The notes: generated from the letters alone by a model not told the origin. A stretch of 64,000 nt of DNA from Chlorops oryzae (GCA_020466095.1 CM035806.1:69641077-69705076), one strand, 5' to 3'. Positions 10,869 to 22,325 are shown, numbered from the stretch's first letter. Program-made: numbers and translations.

Positions 10869-13800
10869 GCACAATTAGCGTGCTCCAGGCGAAACTGCAT
10901 CACGCAAAGGAGCGTCGGCCACCTTATGCAGGATTTTCGCCTTGAAGGGACTAACCATAGCGCTCATTCAGGAGCCATGGGTAGTCGAAAGAAAGGTGTG
11001 TGGCCTACAACATCAATCATGTAAGTTGATCTATAAACGTGACATTGAAATGTCACGGACTGCATTAATGGTCAGAAATGGAACCAATTGCATTCCTATT
11101 CCAGAATTTATACAGAGGGACTTGGTGGCGGCTATGTTTGAGGCCCCTACTGAGTGCGGCACCCGGGACATTGTCATAGCGTCGGCTTACTTCCCGGGCG
11201 ATGTCGAAGAAGTTCCACCTGAACCAATTAAAAAATTTGGTAAGTTATTGCTTTTCAAATAACTTACAATTTATTGTTGGTTGCGATGCCAATGCGCATC
11301 ACACCGTATGGGGTAGTACTGGGGTTAATAACCGGGGACAAATGTCGTTGTAATACCTCATGGGCAACAACATTAGCATTTTGAACAAGGGTTCAGAACC
11401 CACCTTTATTAACTCCATTAGAAAAGAGGTACTTGATCTCACTTTATCTAGCCAATTTATCTCCAATTATGTTGTTAACTGGACAGTTTCGAAGGATATT
11501 TCCTTATCTGATCACCAGCATATTCTTTTTGATTTGCCAGGACAGATACCATCTTAAGTAGGCACATCAACTGGAGTGCTTACAAGCTAACCTTAGCGAG
11601 CAAGACTGATTTGCTGATCAACACTATGAACTCTGTTGAGGAGTTGGATGTGGCAGCTAATCAACTAAATCTGGCGATCTCCCTCGCCCATCAGGAGGCC
11701 TGGAAAGTAAAATCACGTCACTCCAGGCGGGATGTGCCGTGGTGGAACAACAGGCTTAACGATTTGCGTAGGCAGGTTAGGAAGCTTTTCAACGCAGCGA
11801 AGCGTTCAGGGAAATGGGAGACCTATAAAAGATCCCTGACCACATATAATAATGAAATTAGGAAATCGAAAAGGACTTCCTGGAGAACCTTCTGCGGCAG
11901 TATCAACGACTGCCCACAGGCGGCTCGCCTACATAAAGTTCTGAGGAAATCTCTTACAAAAGACATTGGTCTTTTGAAAAAGAGTGACGGCCTCTATACA
12001 ACAAACGGCAGTGAAACACTACAACACTTGCTAAACGTACATTTTCCCGGGTCGATCTTAGGGGACGACCTTGATGTAAATCATGTTACAAACTATGAGC
12101 AATCTCACAGCAGACTCAGGTCTCTGTCAGGCCTCATATTTGACACTGACAAACTGAGATGGGCTATAAGTTCTTTCAGTCCACTCAAGTCTCCGGGGGT
12201 AGACGGCATTTTTCCGGCTCTCCTTCAGAACGGCATAGACGTCCTTTATGAAACACTAATCGCCCTCTTCCGGGCTAGTCTCTGTTGGGGGTATATACCC
12301 AAACCATGGAGAGAAGTTTAAGTGGTCTTTATACCAAAATGTGGTAACAGACCCAGTGAAGATGCGAAATCTTACAGACCAATAAGTCTCACATCTTTTC
12401 TCCTGAAAACTATGGAACGATTAATTGATCGTTACATTCGTGCGGAATTGTTGAATAGTCAACCTCTGCATCGCACTCAATTCGCTTATTCTAAAGGGAA
12501 ATCAACCGAATTGGCCTTACACAGCCTTGTGTGTAAAATTGAAAAAGCCCACTTTAACAAAGAAACTGCTCTGTGCGCTTTCTTGGATATAGAAGGAGCA
12601 TTTGACAACACGAGCTTTGGCTCAATAACAAATGCTCTAAGAAATAGGAATATCAATTCCCACATCATATCTTGGATTGAGGTTATGCTTCGAAACAGAA
12701 AAATCAAGTCGACTCTTGGCAACAGCACGATAGCGGTGAGTGCTGTCAAAGGTTGCCCACAGGGAGGGGTGTTGTCTCCTTTACTGTGGTCAGTGGTTGT
12801 CGACGAGCTGCTAATTTACTTAGAAAATAATGGTTGTGATGCCATTGGTTACGCTGATGACCTTGTAATTACAGTGTCCGGAAAACACGATAGTTGTCTG
12901 TCCGAGATTATGGCAGGACACCTTCGACGCGTAGTGACGTGGTGTGAGGGTGAAGGGCTTGCAATAAACCCGCGGAAAACTGTCGTGGTTCCGTTTACAT
13001 TGAAACGTAAGTTGAACTTGGGTTCTATCTTCCTAGGTGATTTCAACATTCCCTATTCCAACGAAGTAAAATATTTAGGACTTATCCTCGATAGCAAACT
13101 AAATTGGAACACTCATTTTGAAAAAGCCTATACTAAAGCACTAAGAGCCCTATGGGTAATGCAGTCTTGTATAAAAAAAACTTGGGGCCTTAACCCCAAA
13201 ATTATTTTCTGGATCTACCAGGCAGTGGTACGTCCAATTTTCACACATGGGTGTCTAGTCTGGTGGCAAAAGGTCACGCAAACTAAATCCATTACCATGT
13301 GTTCAAAACTTCAGAGACTTGCGTGTCTCTTAATAACCGGTGCGATGAAGACATGCCCTACAGCAGCACTTGAAGCTATTGTTGGGCTGACTCCCTTGCA
13401 CATTCACGTCCAAACATCAGCTGCACATTGTGCAATTAGGCTGAAGATACCAACCAAACAATTTCTTCCTGACTATGGTCATCAAAGGATCTTGAAGTGG
13501 TTCGGAGTCAACAAAATACCACTTTGCGTGAGTGATTTTGTTGACGTAGAGCTCCACTTTGGAAGAAAATTCAAAGTGCACTTCCCATCCCGGTCAACGT
13601 GGTCGAATGGAGGCCCTCAGATTGACCCCAAAAGCTTGATTTGGTACACCGATGGATCAAAAATGGATAACGGGACTGGTGCAGGATATATGGACCAGGC
13701 ACAAGTATATCGGCACCTATGGGCATATGGCCTAGTGTCTTCCAAGCCGAAATCTATGCAATAAATATATGCGTAAGATCCATAATCAGCAAAAACCCCG

Positions 13801-14456
13801 CGGGCCAAAGGATTGTCATATTTTCTGATAGTCAGGCCTCTATTAAAGCCCTATCATCTTGGGCTTTTAAGTCAAAGCAAGTCCTCGAATGCTTTGGACT
13901 ACTTCAGAAACTAGCGACACGCAAAAAAGTTGATTTATTTTGGGTCCCTGGTCACACGGGGATTGATGGTAATGAGTTAGCTGATAGTCTAGCAAGAAAG
14001 GCATCAAACACCCCTTTTATCGGTCCTCAGCCTTTTTGTGGGTTGAACTGGGCGGGTATCAGAGAAAAAATCAGAGAGAAAGAAAATCTCCTTCGCCTTG
14101 TGTACTGGGACGACTTTCCCGGACTGAGGCAGAGTAAATTGCTTATAAAACCTTACTCTCACTCCAATATTCTTAAGCTTTTAAAAGATAGCATAAGATT
14201 GCTTACGGGTTTTCTTACTGGCCATTCTGGGCTTAAGTATCACCTGCACAAACTTCGCCTTTCCGATAATTCGGAATGCAGATTATGCCTCGAAGACGAG
14301 GAAACAACTTTGCACATTCTTTGCGAATGTCCTGCCTTAATACATCACAGAAGAAATGTATTCCATTCGGAATTTCTGTCATTAGGACAAATTAGGAGTT
14401 CTTCTCCAGAGGTGATTCTGGACTTTATTAGGAGAGCTATGAGGGGCTTTTCATAA
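10865..14456 (+). pseudogene. LOA-like ORF2 (endonuclease, RT, RNase H), multiply broken
   Basis: The protein would nick DNA, reverse transcribe and degrade RNA. Order: endonuclease (ALIQEPWVV, then GCDANAHHTVWGS and LSDHQHILFDL), reverse transcriptase (YRPISLTSFLLKTMERL, CPQGGVLSPLLW, YADD at 12850-12861) and RNase H (WYTDGSKMDNGTGAG, AEIYAIN, FSDSQASI, PGHTGIDGNELAD). Lesions I can place: frame changes near 10920, 11260, 11560 and 13710; stop codons near 11350 and at 12319-12321, just before the VFIPK block. The RNase H and the Cys/His-rich tail (CRLCLEDEETTLHILCEC) at the C terminus are otherwise well kept. Confidence 0.8.
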
Positions 14457-14620
14457 AAAATAGTGAATCTTGGCACAATAGGTCATCTGGGCCGCAGTGC
14501 CAGCCTTTGGGCAGATTCACGCTCCATATCATTATTATTATTAAGGTCTCGATTAACCAACCGCAGAAAAACAAATTTTTACTGTTGAAGACACAAATTT
14601 ACATATTTTTTTTTTGCTTG

Positions 14621-15003
14621 TTATAACCATTGTAAGCGGGGTATATTAGGTTTGTGCAAATCTTGTAACACGGAGAATTAAGCTCCGGAGATATAGAAAA
14701 ATATATATAGAAATGATCAGGATCAAAAACTGAATCGATAGACATGTCCGTCTGCCCGTATGTCCGTCTGTCAGTCTGACCGTCTGTCCGTCCGTCCGTG
14801 GTCGGATCTCCTCCGAAATGGCTGAACCAATGAAGTCGAAATTTGGCACACATGTATATCGGGGTCAAAGAATGATCCTAAGTAAAAATGGGAGACATCC
14901 GCCCACTGCCACGCCCACAAATGAATTAATTGTGTTTTCAGTAAAATGCTTTTAACTTGCGAAACACTCAACACATTCCATTGATATTTGGTGTACTGGT
15001 AAG
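14621..15003 (-). mobile_element. mini-me/Helentron-type repeat, truncated
   Basis: It contains the conserved core GAAATGATCAGGATCAAAAA flanked by a (TA)n tract and by (GTCY)n (CCGTCTGTCCGTCCGTCC), the arrangement described for dipteran mini-me elements. It matches the left end of the copy at 23372-24795 but stops near 15003 at the ISL2EU-like fossil. It is non-coding: open frames over it are chance readings of the repeat. Confidence 0.75.
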
Positions 15004-16475
15004 CTCGAGTAAAATAACCAAATTAAGGTGGGTGGTTGAAGCGGTGCACGGAACGATTGGCCAGAAGTACAAATTATTACACCACACTCTCGACAATAAA
15101 ATGTTACCGAAGGTAAATTCCATCAGCAGGATTGCAGGATTCCTGCACAATAAATATGGAAAACGTTTGCAGTCCGATAACAATCTAGCGGACGATATAG
15201 TTGATCAAATAACTATGAAAATGGGGACCGAAAACACTTTAAGGGGGTCTTCTCATTGAGCAACTTTTTTTTCGATTTTTTTTTGTTTGCATTTATTTAT
15301 AGCTTGGGTAGTTGTGAATATGCCCCTAAAAGGATTTTTTGAAATTCGAAATAGTTAAGAGGATATAGCCTTCTTTGGCGAGCAAGTTCTGCGCTAAAAC
15401 GAGTAATTTTTGCGTTGCTTCAAACTTTAAACGCGTTTATCTCGAAACCACGTTTTTCGAACTGGCGGCCATGATATCTCCAGTTCAACTGAACCGATTT
15501 TCATGAAACAATGTGGAATCGACGCAGAATTGTCACCATTCTCGGGTGAACCTCGACCATAATTAAAAAAAAATTTTTTGCTATTTTTTTCTTTACACTA
15601 AACTACAAAAAAAAAGCCCGAAATTGAAATTTTTTTTGAATGGCCGCCATTTTGTCAAAAAAAATCACAAAATTAAGCTTGAGGTTCACCCGAGAATTAC
15701 ATCTATACTGATTATAACCCCGTTTTTTTTCCATTTCGGACGCTCCGGAGACCCGGAATCGTGGCCGCCGTGACGGCACCTTTATTTTTCACCACCAACT
15801 TTGAAGTCTCATTCCTTTTTGAACAGCCCACGTATCGAGGCAAGAAAAATTTTTTTATTTACTTTGAACCTTTTGTAATACAATAAATAAAAAAAGTTTT
15901 CAATTATTCTTTGCGTTTTCAAATAAGAATTTTTTTAAAAAGGGTCCAAAAAACGGGTTTTTAATGAGAAGACAGAAGCTGACGAAAATAATTGGAACAG
16001 GAGAAGAACGGCTTTTCAACCATTAAATGCATCGTGTGTTCAGGATTTTCCACAACTTTCAGAAAAGGACTTAATAATACTATTCACCAGAAAATACCAC
16101 TTAAACCAGGCCGTTTCATACCTAGCGGAGTTAATCGGCGAAGAAGATAGTCCAAAAATTCAATACATGAAGGAGTCTCCAAATATTATTCAGGCTGAAA
16201 TCCAATCTCGGCATATTAACGCAAGGAAATATCGATGCTACGTAGAATACATGCCTAACGAGGAAGATTTGGACGCCATAAAACGCTATGCCTGTGACTG
16301 TGCAAATGGCAAACGAGCTGTAGGATAATGCTCACATATTGCATCAATTATTTATTATTTATCGCATGCTAGATATTTGTCACGTATTTTTACGCCCGCT
16401 GAAATTTTAACAAACATTTTTGATGAAACTGAAGTCACAGTTGTAATAAATTCAGACAGTGGGAAGATTAAATAA
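15004..16475 (+). pseudogene. ISL2EU-like DDE transposase C-terminal fossil with SWIM finger
   Basis: 15010-15238 reads KLRWVVEAVHGTIGQKYKLL then IARIAGFLHNKY-like sequence (actual ISRIAGFLHNKYG), a DDE_Tnp_4-type transposase tail. After a 731-bp MITE the frame resumes at 15974 (FQPLNASCVQDFPQLSEKDL, ESPNIIQAEIQSRHINARKY). It ends in CDCANGKRAVG, a stop, then CSHIASIIYYLSHARYL. CxC...CxH is a SWIM zinc finger, as in ISL2EU-type elements. One in-frame TAA splits the finger. The catalytic N-terminal part is missing. This is probably the residue of the enclosing Harbinger-like element. Confidence 0.65.
15243..15973. mobile_element. TTAA-flanked MITE inside the ISL2EU-like fossil
   Basis: It starts at TTAA (15239-15242) with GGGGGTCTTCTCATT. 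The right side has the inverted AATGAGAAGAC ending at 15973 but lacks the last CCCCC and the second TTAA. Inside, ATTCTCGGGTGAACCTC (about 15538) and GAGGTTCACCCGAGAAT (about 15680) can form a stem. AAACGCGTTTATCTC is shared with the TTAA MITE at 50994-52588, so they appear to be one family. It is non-coding. Confidence 0.55.
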
Positions 16476-17089
16476 TCCTGGTATTTTTTAAAAATGCAGT
16501 AGTGAATTCTTCTCCAGTTCCAGTTAGACAGGTAGATCGATTCTGTTAACTTTCGGGTTTTATTGCTTTGTTTACATATTTCATAGATTAGTTGTTTTGC
16601 AATTTTTATTTGGGTTAGATTTTTCAGTAGAATTAGGGAATATTTGGACTGTGGTTAGATTTTTCTGTGGGATTAAGCAATTTTTTATTTTTCTTTGTTG
16701 TTTGTTACACAAATTCACATGATATGACAATACGGAAAAATCATATTGATGCATAGCAATCACAGGTATACCCGAGAAGTATGCAACATTTTTTTTAACT
16801 TGACATTTGTTATAGGATGTCATCAGATTAGCGTATTGAAACCCAGCATTTGCTTAATCCTGGTATAAAACTATTTTCGAGTATGTAATTAAGCTGGATA
16901 CTTCGACAACAAAAAAATGTGGTCAGAAAATTTTCCGTGGGATTAGCAGATTGGTTTTGCATTTTTTTTGTTGTATTGATTCAAGAATTTCTAATGATGC
17001 ATTGCACCAATGTACGCAAAAACTCATATTGATTCGATCACTGTAACATGTTACCGCTGATGAAGTATGCAAATTTGCAAACTTGGCCA
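16476..17089. other. no gene recognised
   Basis: AT-rich interior of the Harbinger-like element, downstream of its transposase fossil. TTAGATTTTTC(A/T)GT(A/G)G occurs twice (about 16615 and 16655) and loosely again near 16925. I see no coding potential. Confidence 0.4.
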
Positions 17090-17892
17090 TAAGGAAATGT
17101 TTACAGGTGCCTAGAACAGATGTGAAACTCCAGAGCTTATTTGGTATTCAAAAACCTCTACCGTTTCGCAAATTGTGTAATAGAACTGTGAATCGAAAAG
17201 CATGAATTTTAATAGATTGTCTATGAAAAATAATTACAACTCACGAATTATTGTTTAGCAAAAACCTTAAAACGGTATTTATTTAAATCAATTTCGCTCA
17301 ATAATTTTCTATATTATATTATATATATATATATATATTTTAAACGAAAGCTGAGCTTTTTTTCTATAAGATAAAGTCTTAATTGAAGTGGGATCTCCAA
17401 AACTTACGAGTAAACGGAGGTGTTGAACCCAGCACGACCCTCGCGCCAAGCACGCAGAAGCCGCTGCTATTCAGCTGTGGCTGCTGAACTTTTCTAGTTG
17501 ATAAAGCTGAATAGCGGCTTCTGCGTGCTTGGCGCGAGGGTCGTGCTGGGTTCAACACCTCCGTTTACTCGTAAGTTTTGGAGATCCCACTTCAATTAAG
17601 ACTTTATCTTATAGAAAAAAAGCTCAGCTTTCGTTTAAAATTATTTAAAAAAAAATTAAAAATGTCGCATTGAGCAAAAAATTGATTTCAAAAATAAAAA
17701 CCATTTTTTTTTGCATAAATAATAATTTCTGGAGATTGTAATATTTTTTTTCGTAAAGAGCAGAAAAAAATCTATAAAATTCCTTTATTACATTTTTTTC
17801 ATTTTCCAATTTGCAAGACGTAGAATTTTTTGAATACAAAAAGGCCTGAAAGTTTGACACCCTGTATCTAGGCACCCGGTCAATATTTCCCC
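17090..17892. repeat. large inverted repeat with diverged outer arms
   Basis: The outer arms align with gaps at roughly 60-65% by eye. ATTGAGCGAAATTGATT (minus strand, about 17300) pairs with ATTGAGCAAAAAATTGATT (about 17670). TTTTTGAATACCAAA pairs with TTTTTGAATACAAAA, and CTAGGCACCTGTAAACATT pairs with CTAGGCACCCGGTCAATATT. The middle (17337-17641) is instead almost identical. It ends close to the Tc1 insertion. Confidence 0.6.
17337..17641. repeat. 305-bp near-perfect palindrome (hairpin locus)
   Basis: The left arm 17337-17476 and right arm 17505-17641 are reverse complements with only a 3-base difference (an extra GCT in the left arm), around a 28-base loop. A transcript from either strand would fold into a stem of about 137 pairs. 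The arms are relatively GC-rich at the inner end (AGCACGACCCTCGCGCCAAG). No open frame is visible. Possible origins are a foldback element, a gene-conversion hotspot, a hairpin-RNA source or an assembly artefact. Confidence 0.85.
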
Positions 17893-18217
17893 TCCTCCTT
17901 TTGCACAATTCATGTACTCTCATAGCGCAACGTTTCCACCAAGTTTCATCGAAATCCCAGCTATGAAGTTTTTTGAGCGGGTACACTTGACGTGAAATGC
18001 CCCATATATGCTTTTGAATGAACATTCTATCTTTATAGTTGTCTTAGATATGAATTTTTTAAAAATTTTCTCTTAGAACCACCTTTTTCAAGGATATTCA
18101 AGGACTATAGGGGATCGAGAGCAAAAACGTCCCAAAAATTAAATGTTTTGCATTTACCTTAACAACAAAACAACTAAAGTTGAAATCGGCTTCCGGGGCA
18201 GAATCACTATGCTTATA

Positions 18218-19875
18218 CACTCCCTTTCAACGATTTAGACGCACCCTTACCTTGCAAACTAATTCCTATATATCTACATTTATTCAAGTGAATTAAAAAT
18301 AAAGAGTATGCAAATGTCTTCTTTATTTAATACTTCCACACATAAAATAGCAAAACAAAATTTAAAACGAAAACAAACAATTTTTTCTTACTTCATATGA
18401 AGGCACTTGAAAAAAAAAACATATTTTTGCATTTCAATAGAATAGACGCAGTATCAAAAAACTTAAAATTTCTTAAAAAGACATTATTTTTTTTTTACAT
18501 TGGTTTTAAATAAGATGAGTACAACTGAAAAATCGTGTTTTAGTAGTGTGTACTTCCTCCATTTTTGTTAATTACCTCAAAAAGTCTGTCTTTTAAAGAA
18601 GAATATAAGGATTGGAGGTAATCCAAAGAAATGTCGCTCCATGCGGATTTAATTGCTGAAATTAGGGACTCCTTATCATCATATTGTTTTCCTCCTTCAT
18701 AAATTTTTCGTGATAGCCAGCCCCAAACGTTTTCAATAATATTAAGATCCGGAGAATATGGTGGCCAAGACAATATTTCAAAATTTTGACTTGAAATGTA
18801 TGACTTTACGATTCGCGCGTTATGAATGGGAGCATTGTCTTGTTGGAAAATCCAAGGCAAAGGACCAAAGAGGTTATTTAGCTTAGGAAATACCGATTCA
18901 AGCAAAGATTTGAATCGAGTTCCATTCATGGTTTGCTCGACAAAAGTCAATTCAATTGTCCCATAAAATGTTATCGCTCCCCATATCATAACACCACCCT
19001 CTCGGCTGTGGTGACGGCTTCGAAAAATTTCTTCCTTTCTTAGATCGTGAAAATAATACGCGTATCCATCCGGTCCATCCAAGTTGAAGCGTTTTTCGTC
19101 AGTAAACACGACCAATCTCCAATCATTCGAGCGGGTGTCATTTTGTACATTCCAGGTCATGTACTTCTTCGCAAATTGAAGGCGTTTTTGCTTTCGATCA
19201 GCAGTCAGCGGTGGCTTAGATTTTATTTTGAGACGTTTTAGGTGTTTGGCTTTAGAAATCACTCGATGAATGGTAGTAATACTCGCGTTTACACCTGCTG
19301 CTTCCTTTATTTTGGGTAGCGATTTTGTCGAGTTTGAAGCGATTTTCAAAATTTTGCGTTCTTCCCGAGAACTCAGAGCTTTTTTCAGACCTTTGTAATT
19401 GCTCCCATATGAGTTTGGATCTTTCAAATAGCGGTCGACATTTCTGGAGCTCCGATTTATTTTTTGTGCTATCTTTCTATTAGATAATCCTTCAGAATTA
19501 TAAAAGTCAATTTTTTCGCGTTCGAAGAGAGTTAATATCGCCGAGCTTCCCATATTTAGGATTAATTTAATCAGAAGTTGGATAATCTTTGAATTATCGT
19601 TTTAAAAAATCAAAACTTTTTCCACACTCAGTAAAACAACGTGCTGGGTCTAATTCAATGAAATACTGAAAGCACGCGCAAAATGATGGCTTATTCCAAA
19701 AATTGGAAAAACACCGTTATGCACTTTCTGAAAAAAAAATTTACGGTTGATATTTTTAGGACAATGTTCAAATTCTTTTTGGCAACACTTCTTTAGTACT
19801 TTTTTCAAGTTGCCTTTTAGTAATAACGTTTTGCTTTGAACATAATATTGTGCGTCTAACCAGTGAAAGGGAGTG
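18218..19875 (-). mobile_element. intact Tc1-family transposon
   Basis: A 1,658-bp element with TA at both flanks (18216-18217 and 19876-19877). The ends are CACTCCCTTTCAACGATTTA on the left and, read inward, CACTCCCTTTCACTGGTTAG on the right; both then read AGACGCAC. The single transposase ORF is uninterrupted. The ends look short (about 25-30 bp) compared with the long repeats of the Minos-like element at 53917. Confidence 0.9.
18540..19553 (-). CDS. Tc1-family DD34E transposase, intact
   Basis: 337 residues from an ATG at 19553, the usual Tc1 length. The N-terminal paired-type helix-turn-helix region (about residues 1-110) includes LSNRKIAQKINRSSRNVDRY. The catalytic triad is the Asp in VVFTDEKRFNLDG, the Asp in FQQDNAPIH and the Glu in PDLNIIENVWG, with 34 residues between the second Asp and the Glu (DD34E). 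It ends NKNGGSTHY, a common Tc1 C terminus. The protein would bind its inverted repeats and cut and paste the element into TA sites. No stop or frameshift is present, so it may be active. Promoter and poly(A) signals are not identified. Confidence 0.92.
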   Translation of the reverse strand: MGSSAILTLFEREKIDFYNSEGLSNRKIAQKINRSSRNVDRYLKDPNSYGSNYKGLKKALSSREERKILKIASNSTKSLPKIKEAAGVNASITTIHRVISKAKHLKRLKIKSKPPLTADRKQKRLQFAKKYMTWNVQNDTRSNDWRLVVFTDEKRFNLDGPDGYAYYFHDLRKEEIFRSRHHSREGGVMIWGAITFYGTIELTFVEQTMNGTRFKSLLESVFPKLNNLFGPLPWIFQQDNAPIHNARIVKSYISSQNFEILSWPPYSPDLNIIENVWGWLSRKIYEGGKQYDDKESLISAIKSAWSDISLDYLQSLYSSLKDRLFEVINKNGGSTHY

Positions 19876-19877
19876 TA

Positions 19878-20367
19878 GTGCTATACCCTTTGAAATGTTA
19901 AATCTTGTATGTCAGGTAAATTCAATGAATTATTTTGCCCCAAGGGATTACAAATATATTTTCAGTGTTGTCAATAATACAGAAAATGTTTAAAGATTTT
20001 ACTTCAAACTTCGTTTGAACTGGTTCGAACCAAATAATATTTATAAAAATAATGGTTCCGTTCACGTCTTTGATTGAAGGGATGGACCCACCATTCCCTA
20101 TTATTACCTTCATTTCTCTCAAATTTTTTTAATAATAAAAATAATATCGGCACAACATCGTCATCCGAATCAGACCACATCTTGGAAAATACTACAAAGC
20201 AAGCCGCAAAATAAATTTCGTTTCGTCTTAAAATACACCAAGCGAAACAAGAAAACGAAACGTTTTGTTTTTGACTTTGCGTTTCGATTGGTGTGTTTTG
20301 GAATGAAACACGTTTTCTTGACTAGCTTGTTTCGTTTCGTTTTGACTAATCTGGTGTGTTTTCAGCC
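19878..20367. other. right terminal part of the Harbinger-like element
   Basis: Mostly non-coding. A 66-codon frame on the minus strand (19922-20122, MREMKVIIGNGGSIPS...) is not recognised and may be a chance frame or an element-encoded remnant. From about 20228 the sequence becomes a run of GAAAC/GTTTC words and AAAACACACC-type subterminal repeats leading into the terminal inverted repeat. Confidence 0.4.
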
Positions 20368-21070
20368 TTATTGTGAAATAGGAGCAGTGTTGCCACTCGC
20401 TCAAAAAATAATGTATCAAAATAATTTTTCAAAAGTATCAAAAAGTATCACCATTTCCTAAGAAATGTATCAAAAGTGTAATTTGATAACGCCAATGAAA
20501 ATGTCCATAAAAAATTGAGAAAACTCTACTTAAATAAGAAATGGAAACTCTTTACTTTCTTCCGGGCGCACAAGAATTTTAAAAAACTTAAAATTTCAAT
20601 GATAAAAAAATAAGTCTTCATTTTCGCAATTTCAAAAGATAATAAAAAAAGGAACAAAATCAGCTATTCTTATGCTAACAAACATAACAAACGGGCTTCA
20701 AATACACATATGGGCAATTCCACAGAAATCGATGAGAAGAAAAAAAAATTTTTTTCAATTAAAGTTGGAAAAAAATATCAATAATAGTTGAACAGATATG
20801 TAATCTATTCGTTGCTGTCAAATTCATATAGTGCATCCTTTTTTCGCAAGTGGACACGCGTGTTTTGTGAAAAGCTTAAATTATTCGAAGAAAAATGTCA
20901 AACGTCGAAAGTTTTCCCAAGGTCAGCAAATAAAACATGTATATATTTTTCGATATATAACTAAGCCCAATTATGGTTAACAATCAAGAGCTTTAGATTA
21001 AGCTGGCAAAAGTACGAAAAGTATAATTTTAAGCGACTCAGACAGTGTTGCATTTGGCCGCAAAGTTTGT

Positions 21071-22325
21071 GTAACATACCAACGCTAAATGCAACAAAGT
21101 TAGTGTCAAAGTAAAGCATGTCGATGAAATAAATGCTCTTTATTTTTTCCTCTAAGTATTCGAAATTGTTCAAAGAATACCGTTAAAAAAATTAAATTTG
21201 TGGATTATTTTTATTTTTAAATAGCATTAAAAAGCTGTAACGTACCAACGCTTTCATGATTGTTAGCCTGACAAGGTACCGGTCGCAGTTTCAAATGTGC
21301 TAAGATCTATGTAACTTGAAAATTAGTATGTACATTTTTTATTCGGGCATGTGATAGGATTCCCTTTCCCCAAATTTTGGGGAAAGGGAATTTCGTTCCT
21401 TCAATATTTTGAAGAATGTATGGAAATTTTGAAAGAAATGACATTGTCAAAAACAAAAGAGCGGCTATACGATAAAATTTTCGAATTAAAAAATTTCGAA
21501 CATATTTAAATTCCCGAGTATTTATTTCAATTTTCCGGGGAAATGAATTCCCGGGAATCCAATCACACACCTGATTTTTTATATTTGTTGGATAGAAGTC
21601 TTTGATATGCACAAACCATCCAAACCATCAAAATTTCCCAAAGGGGGGTGCAAACCCGATATAGCCACCGTCGATCCAACCCTGTTTTGGACATACACAG
21701 TTTTAAAGGATAAACGATCACGCCTAATTTTTTTACTTGATGAGCAGGAGGTACCCTCATTTGATGAAACACCTGGGTGTTTCAAACAGATGCAAAAAGA
21801 TAGTATTCCCGGCACACAAAGTCTGCCGGGCATAAAAAGCTTCTATACTATTCAGAAGGTTAATTTTATAGATTTAGGTCAAATCTTTTGTAAAATTTTT
21901 TTTTACTTTGATATCTCTATGACAGTGCGATTTCAAAAATTTTTATGTAACATACCAACGTAACGTACCAACAGGCGTATAATATTTTTTTAAAATTTAT
22001 CAACACATATTTCTTGGGTTTTTTAATGCAAATCATCGAAAGTAACCTTTTTTACATAATTCATAAAAATTTTGTAAAACTACATTCAGTAGGAGAGCAG
22101 AGTTTTCACAATATCTGCCGATCTCTCAAAACAGCTAGAAAAATTTGTAACGTACCAACGCCCTTAAATCAGCATTACCAGGATGCGCCATGGACTTTTT
22201 TCAAAATTAAATATTGTATTTTCTAGAACTCATGCCTATCTTTATTTACTGGAAAAGCTCGACATCGTGTTTAAAAAACTTAAGAAGTTAGGTGCCCAAA
22301 ATTAAAAAAAGTGTAACGTACCAAC
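21071..22325. repeat. six scattered copies of GTAAC(G/A)TACCAAC
   Basis: Copies start at 21071, 21237, 21947, 21960 (abutting the previous one), 22147 and 22313. Five are preceded by T, and most continue with G. The spacing is irregular and the sequence between copies is unrelated, so this is not a tandem satellite. The repeats lie only in the body of the hAT-like element. Confidence 0.85.
21607..21963 (+). other. unrecognised 118-codon open frame
   Basis: The ATG-initiated frame reads MHKPSKPSKFPKGGCKPDIA, then YTVLKDKRSRLIFLLDEQEV and PGTQSLPGIKSFYTIQK. The first 80 residues have balanced composition and look protein-like, but I cannot assign a family. The tail is low-complexity. It could be a remnant of the hAT-like element's own gene or chance. 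Confidence 0.2.

Larger units (their letters stand above)
9222..14539 (+). mobile_element. LOA-like LINE with RNase H, broken
   Basis: A near full-length non-LTR element: 5' UTR, ORF1, ORF2 with endonuclease, reverse transcriptase and RNase H, and a 3' end of ATT repeats (14531-14539), as in LOA/I-type LINEs. The target duplication ATTAAGGTCTCG is exact (9210-9221 and 14540-14551). The ATT tail makes the 3' boundary ambiguous by a few bases. Several stops and frameshifts in both ORFs show an old, inactive copy. It lies in the left part of the Harbinger-like element. Confidence 0.85.
8198..20367. mobile_element. Harbinger/ISL2EU-like element, expanded by nested insertions
   Basis: GGCTGAAAACACACC at 8198 and GGTGTGTTTTCAGCC ending at 20367 are inverted and flanked by TTA (8195-8197 and 20368-20370). 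Similarity continues inward (GATTAGTCAAAA). AAAACACACC recurs as a subterminal repeat near both ends (about 8865, 9032 and 20295). About 3-4 kb remains once the hAT, LOA LINE, mini-me, TTAA MITE and Tc1 insertions are subtracted. That residue includes a DDE transposase fossil with a SWIM finger (15004-16475). Linking that fossil to these ends is an inference. Confidence 0.6.

Noticed and set aside
9519..10874. Several long minus-strand frames opposite the LOA ORF1
   Set aside because: They are antisense shadows caused by codon composition. The plus frame has the family motifs.
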